Positions 43,505 to 52,893 of a stretch of DNA of 64,000 bases are shown here, piece after piece. Position numbers and translations under genes: made by a program. This DNA comes from Bathynomus jamesi (Eukaryota > Arthropoda > Malacostraca > Isopoda > Cirolanidae), in the NCBI GenBank assembly GCA_023014485.1, contig JAJOZX010001080.1, positions 310,001-374,000 of the forward strand, read 5' to 3'. Under the pieces are notes generated by a model. It saw nothing but the letters and a program-made list of their open reading frames with translations. It did no database searches and was not told where the DNA came from. Positions within the stretch are counted from its first letter, which is position 1, and each line of letters starts with the position of its first letter.

Positions 43505-45005
43505 TAGTGGTGTACCGATTCATCGACATCGGCTGAATCGGCCATTTTTTTGGTATTGGCATCGGCCAAATTTAGCCGATTCTCTTATCGATTATTTGAA
43601 ATTTTAAAATTTTGATTACAAAACAAAATCTAGATTAATAGAAAATTGAACATGCAAAAACACTAATTATGATAATTGGATCATGTCAAGAATAGCGAAC
43701 CTAACACCTGCAGGGTTCGCTATTCTTGACAAGGGAATTTTTGGGTTCGCTATTCTTGACATGGTAAAATTGGGTTCGCTATTCTTGACATGGGAAGTCC
43801 TCAAGGACGTTTTCATAACTTCAGACGGTAGGTTTATGTTTCCCAATTTTAAGTAATTAGTTAAGGACGTATTAAATGCTTTTATATTAGTCTTTTTTTA
43901 TTTAACCAAACTAGCACGACTTAACCTAACCAATCGTCAATGCCGTACAGTATAAAGAATCCTCTTCTCTTAATATATAAAAATAAATAAATAAAAAAAA
44001 AATTAGTTTTTTATTTATTTTTGTAGGTTAATTGTACGCCCTTGACGATTGGTTAGGTTAAGTCGTAATAGTTTGGTTAATTTTTGCTACCCGCAATTTA
44101 CTAAAATTTCATTTCAGTAAATTGTTTTATTTATTCTTTCATCAATAAAGTGAAGATTACATATGTTTAACTTTTTCCTTTACATGATATTTATATTGGG
44201 TTTGCTATTCTTGACATGGGAACTTTGGGTTCGCTATTCTTGACAAGGGAATTTTTGGGTTCGCTATTCTTGACATGGTAAAATTGGGTTCGCTATTCTT
44301 GACATGATCCTGATAATTTATACTCATTTCAAAGTATAATTGCATAAAATACATTTTCCAATCACGAAAAAGGCAAAGCTTAATAAGTTAAGTTACCCAT
44401 AAATTTACATTTTCTCTAACTAGCTAATTTTTAATTATAAACTATTGTAATCTCCTATTCTATATTAATAATAATTCTATATTAAGTTGTACTTTATAAT
44501 TTATATATTAAACCATCTTATTATGTTAACTTTATTTTAAGTATTTTAATAATTTTATAAACCCAAATTGTATATCCACTTTTTAATTCAGACTGACCAC
44601 CAAGGCCTTGAAATTTTAATGAAAAGTATTTTTGTTGTTTACATTGTTGGAGAAAGAAAATACCTTCAACGTAAGAAAAACTTACTTTAAATATTGGTAT
44701 TCAATTTATGAAACTAAAATCAAATTATTTTATCATTTTACTGAGTAATAAAACTTTTCAACATCATTTTAGCTAAGGTATACGAGTAACAAATTCTGGT
44801 ACTGTATATTGTGGAGTGAGCTAAGGAAAAGCATTTAAAAATAAATTTGAAATGTAAAAATAAAAAAATTTAAAGTTTACACATTAGATTAGTAAAATTT
44901 ATGAAGGGAATTGATTTTGTAAAATATAGGCAAATAATCGGCATCGGTATCGGCACTTTTTTATGGAATCGGCATCGGCTAAATTTTGGAATCGTTAGAT
45001 CACTA
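43505..45005. mobile_element. hAT-type nonautonomous element with nested insertion
   Basis: Ends TAGTGGTGTACCGATTC and the inverse of TAGTGATCTAACGATTC; CTGGAAAC on both sides (43497-43504, 45006-45013). Subterminal ATCGGCATCGGCT words are dense at both ends (43520-43590, 44935-44990), as in hAT elements. 1.5 kb including the nested 633-bp element. No coding sequence recognised. Confidence 0.9.
43678..44310. mobile_element. GGATCATG-type MITE nested in the hAT element, 8-bp TSD
   Basis: Ends GGATCATGTCAAGAATAGCG and exact inverse (24 bp in all); TGATAATT on both sides (43670-43677, 44311-44318). Terminal-repeat text GGGTTCGCTATTCTTGACA recurs three times after the left end and four times before the right end, in one orientation. 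The centre carries two inverted copies of the TTAGG-rich core (43908-43942 minus, 44033-44080 plus). Non-coding. Confidence 0.93.
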
Positions 45006-45013
45006 CTGGAAAC

Positions 45014-45520
45014 CAACGCAGATATCATATGGTTAACGGAAACACTTTCATCTACGTGTAAAACGATGTGAAAATCGCGTCAAAGATACAGAAATAGCAA
45101 TAAAGGACTACAACCCATACAAAGTGGATAGGATTTGCTGCGAAAGAAGGAGGCAGTTGTATTTACGTAAAAAACACATTCACAAGTGAAATTAAGGTAA
45201 GCAAATCAAACAGCACAGTCGAAATTCTTATTTTAGAAGTGAAAGAATAAACTTAATCGCTTTGAACGTGTATATAGACCACCAAACACCACAAAAAAAT
45301 TAATTTCAATTCGCTACAAATGAAATCGAAAACGCATTAAAATCACTTCAAACCTCAGCAAGCACCAAACATTAATTTGTGGGGATTTTAACTTTCCATT
45401 CATGACATGGAAGAAAAATGATGAAAAGAGAAAATCCACATAAATTTCTTGATATAAATACAAATCAGTCAAGAAGTGCGGACACGAATTTATTAATAGA
45501 TTTTGAATTCTTGGAAGAGG
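45014..45520 (+). pseudogene. LINE endonuclease fragment
   Basis: Broken frames read ADIIWLTETLSS, EGGSCIYVKNTFTS, FERVYRPPN and ICGDFNFPFMTW, the order of an AP-type LINE endonuclease. At least five frame breaks. It joins the AC microsatellite at 45535. Confidence 0.65.
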
Positions 45521-45522
45521 AC

Positions 45523-45524
<2 letters not shown>

Positions 45525-45567
<43 letters not shown>

Positions 45568-45645
45568 GCCATGCTGGGCGGGATGCTGCAGAGAAGTCGA
45601 CCAACCACAGGTAGATTCTGAAGACAACGATATATATATATATAT
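45525..45645. repeat. (TA)n(TG)n microsatellite and short repeat
   Basis: TATATATATG(TG)n at 45522-45562, then GGGATGCTGCAGAGAAGTCG/AGGTAGATTCTGAA as at 38620-38660, then (TA)n. Confidence 0.75.
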
Positions 45646-45719
45646 GCAGGAAAGAGGGGCCAAGGGCGAATGCCCGCAAAAGCGCCCCCCTCTCCTATAG
45701 AAGAAGAAGAGAGCCAAAA

Positions 45720-46410
45720 TCAAGGTCCAGGGTTTTCGAGATGCCTAGACACTTCGTTTGAAAGATTGGAGGCCATAGACAGGAGGAAAGGTGAATTGAG
45801 GAAGATTGTTCCAGAGTTGAACGGTTGAGTAGATGAAAGATTGAAAATACCGATTAACCCTCGCGTTAGAGAGTTGGACAGGAATGAGAGAGTGTCGAAA
45901 GCTTGGTGCTGCATGTTCTCCTTAAAGGAGGGAGCATGCAGTTAGAGAGTTCAGAAGAGCAGTGTCCGTTATAATAGTGAGTAAAGAGAGAGAGTGAGGC
46001 AACATTGCGGCGAAGAGAAAGGGATTGAAGACAGTCAGTAAGAGGCGGGGAATTGATGAGACAAAAAGCCTTTGATTCCGCCCGTTCAAGCACGGCTGTG
46101 TGGGTTGAGCCACCCTATACATGAGAAGCATACTCCATACAGGACGGACAAGACTCCCGTACAGAGACAACAACTGAGCGGGGATGAAAAAACTGCGGAG
46201 GCGGTACAGCACACCTAACCTCTAAGAAGCTGATTTGGAAAGAGGGTATATGTCATCTTTCCAGGAAAGATGATGAGAAAAAGAAATGTCACGAATGTCA
46301 AGAAAAGAGGAAAGAGTGAGTTGTGTTTTGTTGAAGATAAGGGGACAGTCGTGTGAAGATTGTGACGAGTAGACAGATGGATGGAGTTTTTTTGTAAACC
46401 CACTTATTTT
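45720..46410 (-). pseudogene. LINE RT C-terminal region
   Basis: Minus-strand frames: LYRLRSFFIPAQLLSLYGSL and VRPVWSMLL, PPLTDCLQSLSLRRNVASLS, STKLSTLSHSCPTL, FNLSSTQPFNSGTIFLNSP. These are the region after the RT thumb in a LINE family unlike the two above. Frame shifts at ~45915 and ~46090. The upstream 46215-46403 part is consistent (HDCPL-type text) but decayed. Confidence 0.65.
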
Positions 46411-46424
46411 ATACTCGTAATATA

Positions 46425-46586
46425 TATATATATATATATGATGAATAAAACCACGAAGGAAAAAAGAAACACAAAGGGGTGCTCAAGCGCTTTCGTCTAA
46501 TGACATCCTCAGGAACACTGGAGTGAAAGGACAGATCAAGGCAATATATAGGTTACAAAAATAAACATACATACATACATATTCAC

Positions 46587-46635
<49 letters not shown>

Positions 46636-46990
46636 TACATATATATAGTAAGCATAGAAAAAAATTGTGGGAGGAGCCAACATTTATATGGTCATATGGT
46701 CATATATATATATATATATATATATAAAATAAGTTTTCTTAAAGAAAAAATTATATAAAAGTAGATAAACAAGTGGTAGGTTGTGAGGGTATCACGTGAT
46801 GGCGTCGGTTTGCACGTTGCTGACGGGTGTCGGAGCGTATCACGTGGTCACCTCGAACTTTACCTGTACAACTCGGACAAATTCCGAGTAAGACAGGTTT
46901 TTCACGAGGCGATTATTTTTTGGCTAATAGAGGATCCCGGCTTATCCAGTGTTCGAGTTATACAGGTTTCACTGTACTACCCATACTTAC
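46425..46990. other. No gene; repeat arm and (TA)n tracts
   Basis: 46444-46515 is one arm of the 27302-27442 palindrome (GTGCTCAAGCGCTTTCGTC). (TA)n at 46421-46438, 46590-46645, 46701-46726. 46795-46975 has no recognisable signal. Confidence 0.55.
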
Positions 46991-47169
46991 CCTGTTGGCA
47001 CTGAGGTCAACATAAAGTGACCTTTGGATTAACCTCCAATCATTATTCGCGAATGTGGAGATAAAATTGTCTGCTAGTGATAAATTCGTCAGTTTAGGGA
47101 AAAAACAGGTCATGGAGTCCATTCTCTGTGGGCACTGGCACTTGCCGCTGACCTGCATGGTGTCATCCA
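46991..47169 (-). CDS. Toll-like receptor exon: Cys-containing LRR segment
   Basis: Encodes MQVSGKCQCPQRMDSMTC, then FFPKLTNLSLADNFISTF and SLYVDLSANR. CxCP plus a following Cys is a cap-like cluster, followed by two LRR strands. Acceptor AACTTTTACAG, donor AACAGG/GTAAGT. Two leading bases complete the codon started by exon 47990-48148; ends in phase 0. Confidence 0.8.
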
Positions 47170-47547
47170 CTGTAAAAGTTCAATCCGCTGTACTAAAATC
47201 ACTTTCACACATCTCTAATTTCAACTTATTTTCAAAGAAATTTTGCCCTATGCCAATTTGGGTATAGATTGTATAAAGGTTTGGGTATATACTGTACATT
47301 AGATTGTTCCCGCGGATTGATTGGTTGGAAATTGAACTTAAATCGCTAAGGTCCAAGTTCGACTCCCACTGTTACTGCGGTTAGAGATTAGGCCGGCCGC
47401 CTATTCTATGATTGTTTGGGCTCGGGTAACATTCCCGAGAGTTCACGTCCAACCCCCGCACTTCCTCTGTGTGTCGATGGGGGTTGGGGTGAAGGTTCTA
47501 CAGTAGATGCTACCAGTTTTATCTGAACAATGTCTGAAACCTACCAA
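47170..47547. other. No gene; intron DNA
   Basis: GC-richer stretch 47340-47500 with no recognisable feature. Confidence 0.5.
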
Positions 47548-47748
47548 CTTGCCATTTACTTCAAGGTCACAAACTACTTAAATTTTGAGTGCAGCTTCAC
47601 AAACTTGGTCTTTACTGTGTTCGGATGTGGAGCTCAAAATTTTGATGGTTGTGGTACTTTAGTAAATTTATGGTCTCACTGGCTTTTACTCGACTTCACA
47701 AAAAAGTTTGAAATTTTGTACAAACCGTGGTCTGACTAGAAATAGTTA
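47548..47748 (+). repeat. Unclassified ~200-bp interspersed repeat, copy 2
   Basis: Same order of words as 19437-19637 (ATTTACTTCAAGGTCACAA ... CCGTGGTCTGACTAG), diverged by about 25% by eye. Confidence 0.6.
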
Positions 47749-47774
47749 GGATCTGCCACTTCTGTTTGACCTTG

Positions 47775-47965
47775 TATGGGACTACGTCGGAGTCAATGTC
47801 GCCTCCAGTCGATCAGCGAAGTTACGCGACACTGGGTCTCGGTTGTAGTTGGATGAATGATCATCCTCCTCCCGTGGTTCGGATCCCCACGTAAATCTAT
47901 AGGTCTCCTCCATCGTGTGACCTTTGCTTTTACGAAGGCAGTTAAACAACCTCCAAATTACACGC
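47775..47965 (+). repeat. 5S-rRNA-derived SINE
   Basis: GTCGATCAGCGAAGTTACGCG, CACTGGGTCTCGG, GTAGTTGGATGA, then GGTTCGGATCCCCACG and GTGACCTTTGC, ending GTTAAACAACCTCC. The AGCGAAGTTA segment is the closest to true 5S rRNA in the window. Confidence 0.75.
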
Positions 47966-47989
47966 ATAATCTTGTATGTATATACTCAC

Positions 47990-48148
47990 TGAGTTGGGAT
48001 ATGCCGTTTCTCGCGAGATTCAAATGTTTCAAGTTGCACCAAGATTTCCTTTCGTAAAGAGAACGTATCCCGTCTTTGACTATTTTGTTATGCTGCAACA
48101 GCAAATTTTCCGTATTGGAAGGTCCTATTTCCGGGGCCATATCCAAAC
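47990..48148 (-). CDS. Toll-like receptor exon: LRR
   Basis: Encodes GLDMAPEIGPSNTENLLLQ, then WCNLKHLNLARNGISQL. LLLQHNKI and LKHLNLARNGISQL are LRR strands. Acceptor TCCTAATAG, donor CTCA/GTGAGT; phase 1 on both sides. Most upstream exon recognised; earlier exons must lie beyond and were not found up to 64 kb. Confidence 0.8.
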
Positions 48149-48239
48149 CTATTAGGAGAGAAATAAAAAAGCCCTGAAATGAATTCAGCTTGGGATAGGT
48201 CCAGTAGTATAGCCGCAAAAGGTTAGAGTGCAGGAATGT

Positions 48240-48325
48240 TGCAAGTGATTACGTAATGTTGCAAAGGGGGTGGGGGTTGTTGCAAAGGGGGATGGGGTGT
48301 TACAAAGGGGGGTGGGGGTGTTGCA
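48240..48325. repeat. G-rich tandem repeat (G-quadruplex-prone)
   Basis: Four irregular copies of GTTGCAAAGGGGGTGGGG-like units in tandem. Confidence 0.75.
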
Positions 48326-48359
48326 AAAAAAATCCCCCCAAAGGGCCCTTTGTTGCCAA

Positions 48360-49532
48360 CCGGGGTTGCAAGGGCCATGCAACTTGGAGGCGGAGTTCTC
48401 CCCCAAGCTATTCCCCCCAAAGGGCCAGAAAGGAGAGAAAGGAGGAGAGGTGTTCACCTGGCAGGAGCCAAGTGCATATTAAGACTTCAGCCGAGTAGGC
48501 GTTGTCTTATAGGCTCCTAATCAGCCAGTTGGCTGAGCCAAGGGGGGAGGGGTACACCTGAAGGAGAGAGAGAGAGAGAGTAGTTGCCTTTGATTGCAAG
48601 GCATGCAACTTGGAGGCGGAGTTCTCCCCCAAGCTATTTTCGTTTACCTAACCTAAGAGGCCTCTAAGGGGTTTTCCCAAAGGGCCAGAAAGAGAAGGAC
48701 CAGAGGTCCTTGCTCGGCTGGGAGCCGAGCTTGAATGATTCCGTCAGTCGTCTCTCGGTCTTTTATAAACCTCTAATCCGCCATGTTGCCAGATAGCGTC
48801 ATGTATTCAGTTGCTGAGTTGCCAGATAGCAATATTTAAAACCATATATTAATCATCCATTTAAAGTGTACCACAATATATATTTATATGACGGTAGTTA
48901 ATCGATGAATCCAATTAAATTCTGTTTATTAAATAAATAATTTAAACCTTTACACACTTAATTTTTATTATAAATATTTAAGTCACGAATATCAGTGGGA
49001 AAAACGAACGGAAAAGAAAATTTGCGAAACAATTCAAAACATACGATCGTCATTCCCCCACCCATCTGCGCTTGTATATATAATAAACTAATGAACCACT
49101 CGTGTGCACAAACCATATAAAACACCACAATATATTTATATAGTTAATCAATTGGAAGATTCAACCATATAAAATACCACAATATATTTATATAGTTAAT
49201 CAATCGAACCCCATCTGTGTTTATATATATATATAAATTGAATTTCGCCGAATTAAAACCAAAAAGCACGCTTGTACATTCCCCCCCCAATCCCCTGCGA
49301 AGAAAATTGAAAAAAAAACGAATTCTAAAGAAGCGAAGAAAGTTGAAATTAACCAAAACACACGCTCGAACCCCATCTGTGTTTATATATATAGAAAGAA
49401 TCATAATAATCGTGTATATTTGTCAACCCTTATATATATATATATATATATATATAAATTGAATTTCGCCGAATTAAAACCAAAAAGCATGTTCGTACAT
49501 TCCCCAGCTGTGTTTGTATATGAACAACTCGT

Positions 49533-49576
<44 letters not shown>

Positions 49577-49835
49577 AAAGGCAGAAACTAGGTCAATTCG
49601 AATCGTCTCCCTAGAGACCTTTTTGGCCGAGGGTTAATCCTTCTTCCAATCTATTCGAGCAAAAACCACCGTTCACTTCAAATATTAATATTATCATTAT
49701 TATTACTTCTGCAATGAAAATATTTTATATTTACGCGTAATTTGTATGGTGTCATATTCTTAGATAACATCTCTGTTATTGAAAGAAATACACACACTTA
49801 TATTAAATAATAATCAGCGAAAGAAACAAGGTGTA
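48360..49835. other. No gene; direct repeats and microsatellites
   Basis: ATGCAACTTGGAGGCGGAG with CTCCCCCAAGCTATT occurs at 48376 and 48603, each followed by AGGGCCAGAAAG. ACCACAATATATTTATATAG repeats at 48871-49205. ATTGAATTTCGCCGAATTAA with ACCAAAAAGCA at 49237 and 49457. (CA)n at 49535-49572. Confidence 0.65.
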
Positions 49836-49837
49836 TG

Positions 49838-50905
49838 AGGTGTGCAACCGGGTTTAAAATAACAGGATCATTGATTCCGAGGCAGTAGTATGACCGAAAA
49901 GCATGCATGATTTTCTCTTTAATAATAATAATAACAACTAGCTCGAAGAGTGCCAACGGTTAAGGTTTTCACTCCGCCTTAGACCCACAGTTTAACGTGG
50001 AAACCGAATGCTCTTTTAAAAATATAATTAGGATATATTTATAATTTCTTTATTATAAAATGTGGAACATGCAGTCTTCAGTGAACAGCTGTTCTGTGGA
50101 TCGAAATACATCTCGTCAGGGAGTCGTTGCTTACTCTTCCACATTTCAACATAACAGGATTATTGAACCGGATTTAAAATAACAGGATCATTTGATCCGA
50201 GTCAGTAGTATGACCGAAAAGCATGCATGATTTTCTCTTTAGGATATATTTATAATTTCTTTATTATAAAATGTGGAACATGCTGCCTTCAGTGAACAGC
50301 TGTTCTGTGGATCGAAATACATCTCGTCAGGGGGTCGTTGCTTACTCTTCCACATTTCAACATAACAGGATTATTGAACCGGATTTAAAATAACAGGATC
50401 ATTTGATCCGAGGCAGTAGTATGACCGAAAAGTATGCATGATTTTCTCTTTAATAATAATAATAACGCTCGAAGAGTGCCAACGGTTAAGGTTTTCACTC
50501 CGCCTTAGACCCACAGTTTAACGTGGAAACCGAATGCTCTTTTAAAAATATAATTAGGATATATTTATAATTTCTTTATTATAAAATGTGGAACATGCAG
50601 CCTTCAGTGAACAGCTGTTCTGTGGATCGAAATACATCTCGTCAGGGGGTCGTTGCTTACTCTTCCACATTTCAACATAACAGGATTATTGAACCGGATT
50701 TAAAATAACAGGATCATTTGATCCGAGGAAGTAGTATGACCGAAAAGCATGTTAATGCATGATTTTCTCTTTAATAATAATAATAACAAATAGTTCGAAT
50801 TGTAACAACGGTTAAGATTTTCACTCCACCTTAGACCCACAGTTTAACGTGGAAACCGAATGCTTTTTTAAAAATATAATTAGGATATATTTCTTTGAGA
50901 AAATA
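49838..50905. repeat. Complex ~315-bp tandem array flanking the Maverick
   Basis: About three copies of a unit with CGAAGAGTGCCAACGGTTAA, AATGCTCTTTTAAAAATATA, AAATGTGGAACATGC..TTCCACATTT and GACCGAAAAGCATGCATGAT; the middle copy lacks ~105 bases (landmark spacing 211 versus 315). The AAATGTGGAA/TTCCACATTT pair forms a hairpin. It directly precedes the Maverick promoter and may be part of its left terminal region (inference). Confidence 0.75.
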
Positions 50906-51032
50906 TAAAGATGTCATTAGTCGTCCGGCCCCGTTATAGCGGATTGGTACACATCATAGCTCCACCCAGCTACACTGGCAACCAATCACTACGAACATCT
51001 GGTCTTTTGGGGCGGAGCTTGGCGATTGTGCA

Positions 51033-51040
51033 TATAAAAG
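51033..51040 (+). promoter_or_regulatory. TATA box of the rightward leader transcript
   Basis: TATAAAAG, 66-73 bases upstream of an ATG in strong context (CCACCATGG at 51101-51109). A GGGGCGGAGC box lies ~22 bases upstream of it. Spacing fits a polymerase II core promoter. Confidence 0.6.
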
Positions 51041-51105
51041 GAGATATTTTTCAGTTGGGAGTAACAGTAGCTATTTTCGCGTCAGTGAATAATCATTCCT
51101 CCACC

Positions 51106-51275
51106 ATGGACCTGTACGTCTCCCCGGATTTGTATGAAGAAAGTGACACTGCAGCATTGATTGCAATTAATCTTTGTAATGCGATTGACCGTGATGAATT
51201 ATTTCCAACGCAAACCGTTGAAGATATTTGCAGTGACTCCTTACAATCCGACGCAAGGGACTACCATAGAAATGT
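51106..51275 (+). pseudogene. Maverick leader exon A, copy 1
   Basis: Encodes an acidic start, MDLYVSPDLYEESDTAAL, then ELFPTQTVEDICSD. Compared with copy 2 it has a 2-base deletion near 51236 and lacks the GTAAGT donor (AAATGTGTC instead), so it is nonfunctional as a spliced exon. No family recognised. Confidence 0.6.
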
Positions 51276-51287
51276 GTCTATAATTCG

Positions 51288-51345
<58 letters not shown>

Positions 51346-51564
51346 AGGGTTGTAGTATCTCGTCAAATACTTCATTTAGATACTCACCAAAAATCGAAAT
51401 TTTTTATGGCAATCAATGTTATTTGGTTTTACCTCTTATCCCATTATGCTAAAATCGAAATTTTTTATGGCAATCGTAAATGTTATTCCTCTTAAATGAA
51501 CCAAAGATATCTTCACATAATGGGGATCTGTCTGTATACTCTGTATATGTTTTAAAAGAATGAA

Positions 51565-51667
51565 CATTATTCCTTTAAGGTCCGATGAGGATTTGACACG
51601 TGTTATACAATCTTTTGAAGAATCTCGTGTCATGAATACGGAGGATATACTGATCAGTCAGCAATGT
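51565..51667 (+). pseudogene. Maverick leader exon B, copy 1 (truncated)
   Basis: Same as 52164-52286 up to CAGCAATGTCACAC, where the duplication junction joins it to the next exon A. It has no donor of its own. Confidence 0.55.
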
Positions 51668-51682
51668 CACACATCCTCCACC

Positions 51683-51851
51683 ATGGACCTGTACGTCTCC
51701 CCGGATTGTATGAAGAAAGTGACACTGCAGCATTAACTGCAATTAATCTTTTTAACGCGATTGACCGTGATGAATTATTTCCAACGCAAACCGTTGAAGA
51801 TATTTGCAGTGACGCTCCTTACAATCCGACGCAAGGGACTACCATAGAAAT
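51683..51851 (+). pseudogene. Maverick leader exon A, copy 2
   Basis: Begins at ATG in CCACCATGG and ends at AAAT/GTAAGTGTC, a good donor. A one-base deletion near 51705 (GATTGTATG versus GATTTGTATG) shifts the frame early. Otherwise as copy 1. Confidence 0.6.
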
Positions 51852-52163
51852 GTAAGTGTCTATAATTCGATTTTATATATATATATGGAGGGTTGTAGTA
51901 TCTCGTCAAATACTTCATTTAGATACTCACCAAAAATCGAAATTTTTTATGGCAATCAATGTTATTTGGTTTTACCTCTTATCGCCATTATGCTAAAATC
52001 GAAATTTTTTATGGCAATCAATGTTATTTGGATTTACCTCTTATCGCCATTATGCTAAAATCGAAATTTTTTATGGCAATCTTTAAATGTTACCTCTTAA
52101 ATGAACCAAAGATATCTTCACATAATGGGGATCTGTCTGTATACTCTGTATATGTTTTAAAAG

Positions 52164-52286
52164 AATGAACATTATTCCTTTAAGGTCCGATGAGGATTTG
52201 ACACGTGTTATACAATCTTTTGAAGAATCTCGTGTCATGAATACGGAGGATATACTGATCAGTCAGCAATGTCACACCGAAATAAT
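52164..52286 (+). CDS. Maverick leader exon B
   Basis: Acceptor GTTTTAAAAG, donor AATAAT/GTAAGTG. Encodes IPLRSDEDLTRVIQSFEES then NTEDILISQQCHTEI, acidic, unlike any domain I know. Enters and leaves in the phase that fits exon A upstream and the AG-bounded start of the polymerase reading frame at 58337. Expected role: N-terminus or leader of the polymerase transcript (inference). Confidence 0.55.
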
Positions 52287-52409
52287 GTAAGTGTTTTTCG
52301 ATCTTTTTGGGGTAAGAAGACAATATATTTTCATAAATTTATTAAATGAAAGAAATCAGTACAATAACCAACTACAGAATATACCGTTACAAATATACGA
52401 ACAAAAACA

Positions 52410-52892
52410 TTATACTATACAACGAGTACGTACAATTGGAAAACGGATTTTTATCTGTCTGCATACCATTTCATCGTTTCGGCGAGTGTGACACGGGTCA
52501 AATAAATTTAAAAAATTTATAAATTCTTTATCACATGACATATGCGTGAGAAATGAGACGCAGTACATTCCGCAAACATTACTAAAATATCCTTGTATAC
52601 GAAACGGGTTCCATACAACTTCGGGAATATGTAACTGAGCGAGAAATTTTACAATAATAGGGTCACTCCAGGGTTGAGTACCGAGTGAATCAAAATAGTA
52701 CAGGCGCTGTCTATTTTTAAAATAGACAGCGATCCAATGAATCCCTTCATTACCGATGACATCTGTGTTCACAATAAGACTACCGCATTCTCGCGTACTT
52801 GGCAAACTCAATGTTTCATTCTTCGCAAACACGCCGATAAATTTGGAACGTGTGACTCGTTCCATTACTTTCTGAAGTGTATTAGCATCCAT
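52410..52892 (-). CDS. PRO: Adenain-like cysteine protease
   Basis: 160 codons, open. Catalytic pattern of adenovirus/Maverick maturation proteases: His52 in EGIHWIAVYF, Asp68 in YYFDSLG, Gln100 in PFRIQGYFSNVCGMYC and Cys107. Length is near the usual ~200. The start ATG lies 2 bases after the capsid gene stop, so it is the last gene of the leftward cluster. Family role: cleaves capsid and core precursors during particle maturation. All four residues are present, so nothing visible argues against function. Confidence 0.9.
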   Translation of the reverse strand: MDANTLQKVMERVTRSKFIGVFAKNETLSLPSTRECGSLIVNTDVIGNEGIHWIAVYFKNRQRLYYFDSLGTQPWSDPIIVKFLAQLHIPEVVWNPFRIQGYFSNVCGMYCVSFLTHMSCDKEFINFLNLFDPCHTRRNDEMVCRQIKIRFPIVRTRCIV

Positions 52893-52893
52893 T

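Larger units (their letters stand above)
22422..48148 (-). other. Toll-like receptor gene, partial, seven exons
   Basis: The minus-strand gene model assembled here has exons 47990-48148, 46991-47169, 41632-41891, 40575-40737, 31146-31289, 30241-30385 and 22422-22555. Every exon is bounded by AG acceptor and GT donor sites, and all six junctions keep the frame (phases 1, 0, 2, 0, 0, 1). Order LRR-LRR-LRR-LRR/C-cap-TM-TIR is that of Toll receptors: extracellular ligand recognition, cytoplasmic TIR signalling. About 370 residues are covered, while full Tolls have about 900-1200. N-terminal exons and the TIR end were not found. Introns up to 9.3 kb are packed with transposons. Which Toll subtype it is cannot be said. 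Confidence 0.85.
51091..52275. repeat. Tandem duplication of a ~590-bp leader-exon unit
   Basis: 51091-51668 and 51669-52275 are direct copies: ATCCTCCACCATGGACCTGT, leader exon A, (TA)n, GGAGGGTTGTAGTATCTCG, repeated AAAATCGAAATTTTTTATGG modules (two in copy 1, three in copy 2), then leader exon B. The (TA)n tract is long in copy 1 and short in copy 2. Confidence 0.88.
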
